From: Branchiostoma belcheri
Taxonomy: Eukaryota; Chordata; Leptocardii; Amphioxiformes; Branchiostomatidae
Length of the DNA stretch: 64,000 bases
Direction: 5' to 3'
Assembly (NCBI RefSeq): GCF_001625305.1
Contig: NW_017803976.1
Location: forward strand, 1,853,829 to 1,917,828
The position numbers and the translations under genes were made by a program. Below, one piece after another: positions 1 to 10,700 of the stretch (its first letter is position 1; each line of letters starts with the position of its first letter). A model generated the notes under the pieces. It did not search any database, had not been told where the DNA came from, and saw only the letters and a list, made by a program, of their open reading frames with translations.

Positions 1-720
1 ACGATACGTTCATAGTGGCGGCAGGTGCAGGAAAAAGAGAGTCGGAGAATCATTTGTTAGATAAGTTTACGGTACAGAAATGACTGCGAAAACCGCGAAC
101 ATAAAAGTGCCATCAAAGAGTCAGGAATTACAGTAAAAAAGCATGTTAACCCTTGTCCTGCCGGACTTTTTTACACAATATTTTCAAGTAATTTGAAGTC
201 GTAATCAGGTCACAGACCCCTGACTTTTTTGCCCTGCGGTGGCGTAGTTACTTCTGCATTCGTTGCGTTTCGCTGGGGTGTGATGCGTTGCACGAGAAAT
301 ACCCCCAAATCGTACATACACAGGGCACTATATACATGTAGATGGTACTGCATGTGCAACCCATATTATATACAGTCAAACCTGGCCAAGTAGACCACCC
401 AGGGGACCACTCAAATTTGGCCTACTTGAGCAGGTGGTCTATTTGAAGAAAATCAGACCGACGCAAGATCACAGAGACATGGCAGTTTACAAGTTGAAGT
501 GTTTTAATAAACCATTATCATATATATACACTGTATATATATGATTCCTGTAGGACAAGGGTAATATATACATGTATGTGACTATTACACTTTCTAAATT
601 CTCAAGTGTCTGTCCAAATGTGACCTTGGTATTTGATGCAATTCAAAGAAATTATAATATTAAGATTATATTATTTATGAATTATGTGATAAAAACTATA
701 GAGATTCTTATTCTTCACAG
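1..720. other. OXCT1 intron entering from the left edge
   Basis: Ends at the CAG acceptor 718-720. The only recognisable piece is at 371-445, beginning TACAGTCAAACCTGG, a terminal repeat also seen near 62550-62620 and echoed at 63330-63470; it looks like a Tc1/mariner-type MITE fragment. Nothing else is assignable. Confidence 0.4.
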
Positions 721-3700
721 GAGCGGATGTTTAACGGGAGGAACTACATCATGGAGCGAGCGATCACTGGTGACTTCGCCCTGGTGAAGGCTTGGAAAGC
801 AGACAGGATGGGCAACCTGACATTCAGGTATGTTTATCAGGCACCCTCTCCACCATTACAGAGACATCAGCAGAAGACTTAAGTCCAGGAGGAGTTTAAT
901 GGTCGTACAGAATCTGAACCCTAAAGACTCTGCCACGTTCCGACTGGACCAGTGGAGAACTATAGACCCTTCTCCTCCAAACGAAGCTCTACAGAGCCCA
1001 TGTGAGTCTCTACCTCATGGCACTCACTTGCCTAGAAGGAAATGGGCCGCTCTGAACAGAGCTAGGTGTGGAGTGGGCAGGACCAGAGACAACCTGTTAA
1101 AGTGGGGACGGGTGAGCTCAGCTGACTGCCCATGTGGACACCCTACCCAAACCATGCAACACATCCTACAGGACTGCGAGCTTGGACCATCTGTCACCAA
1201 GTGAGACTTGTATGACGCTAACCAGGAAGCCCTGGACTGGCTGGAGCAGTGGGCCGGCAAGATATGATGATGATGATGATCAGGGCTCCAATTACTTTTT
1301 TCTGCACACCCGATGACAAAATTTTACCTACAACAATCAGAATATAGGAAGTATTGTGCCAAAGTTCTAATTTTACTGGTCTAAGCTGACTGTGATTGTT
1401 TTTTTAATATTGCAGAAAAGCTGCCAGGAATTTCAACCCTCCGATGGCAAAAGCTGCCAAGATCACCATAGCAGAGGTGAGGTTATGATAATGATGGTTT
1501 ACAAGTTACTAGTACAACATTGTAGAATGTTGATGAAGGTTAGACATCCAGGTAAACGATACTCGTAAGAAAATTCAAACTCTACTACTGGATCAGTTAC
1601 GGATTTTTATTTATTTCCGGACGTTTCGAGTGACATCCATCACTCTTCTTCAGCGTCACAAATGAACAGAGAACCGATTAACTCTTATATACAAGTACAT
1701 GTAACTAGAAAAACCGGTTAAACAACAAGGTCCGTAAGAAGCTTTATCATGTAAAAGAACGGTTCACTCAATATAAAGGTAATTAGAACTAGAAAAACCT
1801 GTTCAACAACCGTAAGAGTCTTTGTCATGTAAGGAAAGTTCCTATGGTAAGAAATTACCATAGGAAATGTTACTGTCCCTTGGGCTGTGGCAGGGCGGGG
1901 TCCCATGTGCTTGAGAGTTCTATGCGCAGTCCCCCCTTCCTGTTCAGGGTGGGGTTGTAGATGCGCTCATAGATGGCCTCCTTCACTCCGCGCTGGTACC
2001 ATCGTGGTTCACGGTCGAGGATGTCTGTTGCCTCTAGCTTGAAAGAGTGTCCCTGGTTGTGTTTGGTGTGATGGTAGATGGCAGAAGAGTAGCCGCTTGC
2101 TGTAGCCCTGCAGTGTTGTTTGTATCTCTCCTTCAGAGGTTGGCTGAACATTGTAGAACATTTGTCTTTGTGTTGTAAGCCTTCACCCTGAGGGTCCTAA
2201 AGTCATGGGTTTGATTCCCAGTGTTTAGGAGCCTGTTATCAATACTATTATTGGGGAGGTTACACGTCTTGAAGATATAACATTAATATCATAGATTGAA
2301 TAGGATATTCTTGACTGAATCTCAGTTGTGAACCTTACCCTATAACTTATTAGAATAATATGGTAAAATTGTCATGACTCTGTATGTTGTGGCTATATCA
2401 AATCTGCTCTACTAAGACCTCACCCCCTTAATTTTATGGATGACATCCTCTGAAGACCCACAAAGTAGTGTGCACGGGCAAATAAAAAAAAATTCCAGCC
2501 AGAAATAAAAATGCTACTGATCCACAGGAATACAAAGCTGGTATAGTGAATTTCCAGCAGTACATAGCGACGTACACGACAAGCCGGCACATGCTGGCTT
2601 TTTGCAGAATTTATGAATTGGCACTGTGTGTATGTACTGAGTTCTTGAGTCGTGGAGCTTCTGTAGCCTGGGTGCCATCACCCAGGATTACCACCTGCTC
2701 TGTATTGTCGCTAACTACTATGGACTACCCAGGCCTACAGCCAGGCCAGACGTGATCTTTTTTTTAAGAACAGGTGAAAATCAATGTGTGTGTGGATGTC
2801 ATCCATAAAACCAAGGACATTATACAGAAAACGGCTGTAAACTTGTCCATGTTTGTCGTACGGCGATGAAACAAACATCAAAATCTCCGCCATTTTCTTC
2901 TCTACGCGATGCCGATGTCTGCGCATGGCAGCCGCGCAACCCAAATAAGGAAACTGTTGGAAAACGCAGGGGTAGCGAAGTAGTATTCGGAAGGCTTCGG
3001 CGCCCATGACGTCATGGTGCTGCTCATTAGCTATGCCAACGTCATGATTCGGCCGAAAACCCTGCGAAAGGGTGAGTCCAACGTTGACATCAATCGGGGG
3101 GCGCGCGGGCAAGAAGACAAAGGGACGCAGCGGGACTCGGCGCGGCGAAACAATGGTCACCGCGGGGTGTTAATTGCGACCCCAGTCCTTCTGTATAATG
3201 TCCTTGATAAAGTCGGTGTGGCCTAACTTGCAGATTTCACATCCTCAGAGACTCCTGTGGCCCTAGTGGTAGATCATCATTCATAAGATATTTTCTACCA
3301 GATTGAAAGATAAATTTGACAAACATGTTTTCAGTGAAACCCTGTAGTTGCATCATGTTGATGTCCTCCAGAATTCAGACATCTTGCGGCAGGTCCCACA
3401 GGGCGCGGTCTCGCTTATTTCCCATTGCCTTATATGGTAAGGAGGGTGCAATGTCCCCTTCTCTATTCTCAAGCGACATAACTTCAGCACATAGCCTTGG
3501 TCTGGAGGCCAATATTACAAAAATATAAAATGATACATCAATACAGATTATTGTAAAGAATGATTGGAGAGGGGACTTGGAACCTAAATTTGCAGGAAAA
3601 ATAATAAAAACTGTTATACACCAAACTACTGACACATTTGATGCCAGACGCAAAAAATTATGCTACCCCTTTATTAATAGGCTAAGCAACACCAACAACA

Positions 3701-6700
3701 GCATAATACAATGCCTTCTGAGGTCAGATTGTCAGTACAGAAATTCTTTTTAAAAAATGTATATTAAAGATGCTATATGTATAGTTTGTGTTTCTATGTT
3801 TGTACCGTTGTTTTTTATGGGTGAAATACCTGAAATAAAGACATTCATTCATTCATTCATTCATTCATTGCTAATATTGTCAAGTACAGTTATATGAATT
3901 GATTTTTGACTAATGTTGTCAGTTGTCTGAAATGATAGATGACGGTAACAATGCAGTTTGTTGTACTGAATTGAACTGGATTTTCATCTGGTTGGTATGT
4001 GTTGATGTCTAGCAGTAAGGGTTGTTGTCGCTTTAGTCCTGCCAATTCCAGTTCCCTAGACACGGCCAGAAAAAGACCTGAAGGATTCTCAGAATGCAGA
4101 CGATATCAGGCAATCTTATTTTGCTGACCAGACTGAACCATGGAAAACTTGAGGGGTGTTCAAGAAATGGCATAAATTAATTTCGAGTTATATCATACGA
4201 TTCACAATTTTTTTGCACCTAAGCCAATTGAAAGAGGATCTATTATTATTATTGGTCTGCTTTTTATGTCAGGGTTGAAATTTTTATGACTTTTCTTGTT
4301 AATCAAAAAAAATATCAAAAATGTCTTTTCCCTCTTTTGCATTGGTGGTATGCTTCTTTAGGTCACATGACCTGATATGCAGATTTGTGATAAGCGGACT
4401 TCCCCGGTTAAAACCGGTCGTGGCTTGTTTACAGATTTCTTTATAGTCACTTTCCACAGCTTTCTGTCGCTAGATTCAGTTGCGTTTCCGCAGAAGTTTG
4501 TAGAACGGTGTGTTGGTTGTTTCTCCTCGTGCGACCATGCCTCGCCATATCAGGTCCGATTACGCCCTGCCCGAGTCGTACCAGCGGTCGTCACAGATCA
4601 TGGATCAGAAGTTGGCCCTCGCCCGCGTACAACTCCGCCTCATCAACACGCGCCTGCGACTCCGCGAGCGCGGAATCTCACGGTTGGAAACCAAGTCAGA
4701 GGGCCTGTACAAGTACGAGTAGCGAAGCCCAGCTGCTCAAGTCGTAGATGTAGCGTAGTTTGGAAACTAAGTTAAGGAAGAAACCATGATGTCTAACTCT
4801 TAGTTTAATTTCTTACGTTGTGTACAAAAAGACTTGTGTCACGTGATGTGTTCTTGTTCTACTGTTGGAGTTTGTGCCCTGTGTTTGTTAAAGGTAAGCA
4901 TTTGCTAGATGTTTTCTATATTTTGAACTCATATCCATGTTTGTGGAGAATGCCCTAACAAAAAGTCTTCATGATGATACAATTGTGTGGATAATAATTT
5001 TGTAACATCATTCTTTAGAGCAATGCAATTCATTAATTGCTGTAAACCCCATTATTTCAGGTAATGCAAACTGCTCTAGGTTATCGTTGCATTTTTAAAA
5101 ATAAGTTATGTCACAATAACCCACTTCAAAGCCATTTAGTATCGTCCTAGAACACTGTGTAACAAAAATTTGACCTGTCTTTACTTCATTGACCCAGTAA
5201 TTTGATATTGAGATTGGTATCAAGAAGAAGCATTTCAGTGTAAAGAATTGTTACATGGTATGAAGAAAATCTAAACCCCTCAGGTTTAGATCTACCGGAA
5301 GAGTAATTATTTTGAATTTATCAGTGACCTACTACTGGTAGTACATGCACTCAAAGAAAATGGTAGTGGAAGAAAGCAGGCCTCTCTAATCCTCCTCTCA
5401 GCAAAGGTTAAGAAATCATGAAAAATGTCTTGAACATAAGTACATGTACTTGAGGAGGAGAAATATTACATGTACTTAGAACTCTATGATTAGAACTTTG
5501 GTCATGGGAGTTTCCAAGTAAGGAGATAGTGTCCCATGGGAGTTACCTTATAAGGTAATCAGTTCTGAGGTACATCTCCCAGTGCATAGTAAGCCTGAAT
5601 TTGATAGATAAATGAATCTGATATTTGAACTAGTTTATGTTCCTGCCAGCAAAGTATTATTGATGCAAATAGACTTATTTTCAAAGATTGAAGTATAGAA
5701 AATATTGTGTGTTTGATTTGTTCAGCACTTTCAAGTCATTCTTTTGCAATGATATTTCACATGTTTGTGTTAGGTATAACTACATGTACGAGGCACAATG
5801 TGTCTTCATTGAAGATGCATAAAAATGCAGCTGCATTTTCTCATTAATATCCTTTCATGAAATCTACATGGAACACTAAGCAGTTTAATCTAAAACTGCA
5901 GAGCAAGAGTTATACTAATCATATACTGAGACAGATCTTTCTTATATTCATTGACTGTAACTAATGCCATGTTGATTTGATTATATGGATAACATCTGCG
6001 CGCGCATGAATTTTCGTCCGTTTCAAAAAAAAATTTTCGACCATACTGTAAATCGTACAAAATGAGCGAATGCGGTATATGTAGCATGTTGCAAAAATGT
6101 TTTGGAAAACTATATTTAAGTCATAGAATGCTGAAATCTTTTCAGGAAAAGAAGAAAATGTGAACAAATGAAAATGAAGAGAGTACTATTTTATTCCCCA
6201 TACCATATGCTGTGTGTTTAGTCATTTCTTCAACCTTAATGAACACGTAGATTTCATAATGAAGGCAGCTTTTTTTTTTTGGCCAAACTTTTTTTATTTA
6301 CACTCTCGCATCAGATTTGGGGTTCCCAGAAGATTGCATTCATATAATTAAATCACATGGCCTAACTAGTATAAAAATCTGACAGAACAGTGTGTCTTGT
6401 GTGTTGTACACAGGTGGAGGAGATAGTTGAGTCCGGCACCATCCCTCCAGAAGATGTTCATGTTCCCAGTATCTTTGTGCAGAGAGTCTTCAAGGGAGAC
6501 AAATTTGAGAAGAGAATAGAGGTGGGCAAAAGGACAGTCAGAAATTCACATGGACCAATTTGATGGTTTTATTCTCATCTATCCCAGCATTTAGAGATAT
6601 GAAATTGAGACATAAGCTAATCTTCTGACATTTCAACTTTGACACTTAGGTTTCTATTCCCAAGTTACTACAATCCAGCAATTCAATATATGGCATTTTT

Positions 6701-7670
6701 GTAGCTTTGGCTTCAGTTTTGCATGGCCGTAGCCAGGATTTTGAATGGGGGGGGGGGTTCGTCTCACTGCTTGAGGGGACCTCGAGCGCCGGCGAGCGCC
6801 GAAGGCGCGAGGTTTCTAGGGGGTCCGGGGGCATGCTCCCCCAGAAAATTTTGAAAAATGAACCTTCTAAAATGGCATTTCGTGCATTTTTGAGCGGATT
6901 TCCAAGAGAAAATCAGAGATAAATTTTTATTCAATGACAAAGAGAGCAGTTTTCTACGATTCCAGTCCATCTTTTCAAGAAAAAACTTGGACCTTTACAT
7001 AAAATGTGGACCAAAAAGTGGACCTTTACATAAAATGTGGACCAAAAAGTGGACCTTTACATAAAAAGTGGACCAAAAAGTGGACCTTTGAGCCTTGTGG
7101 GGGGGTTCTTCCGAACCTCCCGAACCCCCCTGGCTACGGGCATGTTTTGGCAAGGTGGTTTAGGTATTAAAGAGTCTTACTTTTTACCTTCCATACGCTC
7201 TCTACTGTCCTTAGTTTTCCTTTTCCTGACCTCCCTTAAACTCTACTCCTCCAATATTTTCTTAAACCTCCTTGGTTGGTTGCTGTAACAATTGAGATTG
7301 GGGTACCCCAAATGTGTAATCGTATAGATTTGTATGATTCAAAAGAGGAACATACTGATGATTTTCCCATGTTCTACAGAGACGAACACTGACCAAGGAA
7401 GCAAAAGATGACAAGCCCAAGAGTGCCGCAGCCCTGGTAAGGGAGAGGATCATCAGGAGAGCAGCACTGGAGTTCGAGGATGGCATGTATGGTATCCTTC
7501 ACATGGACAGTACAGTTACTCCCCCTAGTGAGGAGTTGCAATACTGCAGCACTTGCAAATCTGTTGAAATGAAATCTATGTTACCAGACTGGACAGGGTT
7601 AGACTTTTGCTTATAATTTAAGGAAAGAGAATTTCCTTGAAGAAGACTAGAGTGACAGTCTAAGATTCTC

Positions 7671-7724
<54 letters not shown>

Positions 7725-10700
7725 NNNNNNNNNNNNNNNNNNNNNNNNNNNNNNNNNNNNNNNNNNNNNNNNNNNNNNNNNNNNNNNNNNNNNNNNNNNN
7801 NNNNNNNNNNNNNNNNNNNNNNNNNNNNNNNNNNNNNNNNNNNNNNCTTCCTTCCTTCCTTCCTTCCTTCCTTCCTTCTTTCTTTCTTTCTAATATTATT
7901 TTCTTATTCTGTGCGTTTGAATTGAATTTTCACTTTCTACCAAGCTCTCTGTGTTCCTTGACCGGTGTGCCCCAGCTAACCTGGGTATCGGGATCCCGAT
8001 GTTGGCCAGTAACTACATCCGACCAGGCATCACCATCCATCTACAGAGTGAGAACGGCATTCTGGGACTGGTCAGTGACTTCTTTGCTTTTCTCTGTTTT
8101 TGTTGTTGTTTGTTGTTGTTATTTGTTCTGCACCTATAATCTAAGGCCACACCAATTTAATTTCTTGGTTAATGGATTTTTCTAGAAAAATAATGGAGCG
8201 GGCAGGCGAAAAATAAAAACAGGCCTAGGCATCCTATTATGGCCCAAAATGGTACGATAGGAGCCATGAAGTCAACACACCAGGCTGGTTCAAAATTTAA
8301 ACAATGAATTTGGAACTTTTAATGATACCATTGCATTGAAAGATGGAATAACTGTACCAAGTAGCAAGTAGAAAGAAAAGGACTGTATGAGCATTTTGCA
8401 GTTGATTCTGAATTTTTTTTTTTCAAATCCGAAAAAAATGAAGCGGGCAAATCCGTAAACCAAGAAATTAAATTGGTGTGGCTTAAGCTGTTTTATTCTT
8501 TGTGTTCTGCTGAAGTACATGTACTCTAGATGCAAATCTGCAGTTGCAATCGGTCTTAGCCTAGGAAAAGATTAACTCTAGTCCTTCCATTTTGGGTAGA
8601 AAACTTCATCGTAGTTTATTTCCCAAGATTTGTATGTGAGAAAGAAGTGCTAGTCCTGAGTCAACTAATGTCACAGTGTTTTTGGCCAGGGCACACAGTG
8701 GTGAGTACATCGCAGTGCATGAACACCTCCTGTCAGTTTTATGTGGTACTGCAGCACTTTTTTTGTCAGTACACAAACCTGTCACTCTCCCTCCTCTACA
8801 GGGCCCCTTCCCCCGACCAGGAGAGGAGGACGCTGACCTGATCAATGCTGGGAAGGAGACAGTCACCATCTTGTCTGGAAGTTCCTTTTTCTCCAGCGAC
8901 GAATCCTTTGGCATGATCCGAGGGTGAGGCTGACTTTTCTTACTAAGCCTGAGTGTCAGCCTTTTTAGCTTTTGTCCGCTCCCCACGATCTGCCACAGGC
9001 TGGTAGTGGATCGTTCGGAGCAGATGAAAGCCAAAAAGGCTGACACTCAGCTAGACTTCTCTACCTCTACTGATTCACTATTAACCATTTCCCTGCTACC
9101 TGACCCATAACCAATAGAGAGTTGGTAATGAAATGTCTACTTCAGTGTACTAAAGGTTAATCCGTAGAAAATGCATTACTCTGTTCTACTCCTTTGTTCT
9201 TAAAACAGATGAATCTTTGGTATCCACAGTATGTACTATGATAAAACTTAAAAATAATGACCCCTAAAAAATCATACTGAACTTGACTTGGAGGCTATGA
9301 GCACTTCGTTCTTATTGTATTTTTTCATGAGGTATTAATTGTGTTCTTTTTGCTTGTTCTGCACAGAGGCCACATTAACCTGACTATGTTGGGAGCCATG
9401 CAGGTGTCTCAGTATGGAGATCTCGCCAACTGGATGATTCCGGTAAATTCACTGGAGTGCAGTGCAAATTCAGAAAATCTGCTCAAAATTTGCTTGACAA
9501 GCCGGCACATGCTGGCCTTTTGCGGCATTTATGAGTCGGCACTGTACTGAGTTTTAGAGTTCTGTGGAGCTTCGGCAGCCTGGGTGCCGTCCTCCGTAGT
9601 TACCGCCGGCTCCCTATTGTTGCTAGCTACCATGGACTACGGAGGATGGCACCCAGGCAAGAGCCTCGGAGGTGATTTTTTTGAGAACAGTTGAAAATCA
9701 GTGCATGTGTGGATGTCATCCATAAAACTAAATCAGTGTGGCCTAATACCCAAAGAAACTCAGTCTGGCTGTCATGACAGAGTGTTAGCAGTATGGGATT
9801 TTCCAGGAATAGTTGGATATAATGGTACAAAAGATTGTGTGTATTGTTATGGCTATTGTTATGGTTAGTGTCTTGTGTTTTAACAAACTCCACCCATGGG
9901 TACTACAGGGGAAAATGGTGAAGGGCATGGGAGGTGCCATGGATCTCGTCTCTGCTGCTGACACCAAGGTCGTAGTCACCATGGAGCACACTGCTAAGGT
10001 ATGTAGGGCTTCTTCTCTTCTCAGAAAGCAATGTTTACAACAGGCAGCACGTCGGCAGAATGAATTGGGAAACCCTGATTCTTCACGGTTTTCGTTGGAT
10101 GTTGGTCAACATTGCATCAGAATTTCATCTGTTGCAGATGACATCTTTTCCAGCACAACATTTGGAAACTACAGACGGGATATTAACCTTACATGCGCGA
10201 ATATGGCCTTATATGCTCTGACGAAGTGCTATGCACAACACATTACAGATTTTGCAAAGGTGCAGTACGTTCTGCCAACGTGCTACAACAGGCTACACAC
10301 ATACAAGTACAAATATTACAGGCCTTTCTTGCTGGGGAAATTATTGGCTTTCAGTTTTCCAAGGATTGCAGGATCTACAGTGGCTAGAAACTGGACTTTT
10401 GTCTACAAATGAACAGACACTTGGATTTAAGTTAAAATGCACCAGGTAGCTTTCCAGATCACAAGCATTTACATACTAGTAAGTTCAACCGCATGCACTC
10501 AGAAGATGAGTTGTTTGGGGTTAAGATAATGCTTGAAAAAGTATTGTTATCACAAATTCACAATCATTCAACTTGAACTCCTGTCTCTTGCATAGGGAGG
10601 AGCACACAAGATCCTGCCCCAGTGTAAACTCCCTCTCACTGGAACCAAATGTGTCAACACCATCATCACTGAAAAGGTAACAAAACAACCACAAATAGTC

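Noticed and set aside
2735..3226. Overlapping frames on both strands in a CpG-rich stretch
   Set aside because: No domain, no splice logic and no strand preference; the frames are open because GC-rich DNA has few stops.
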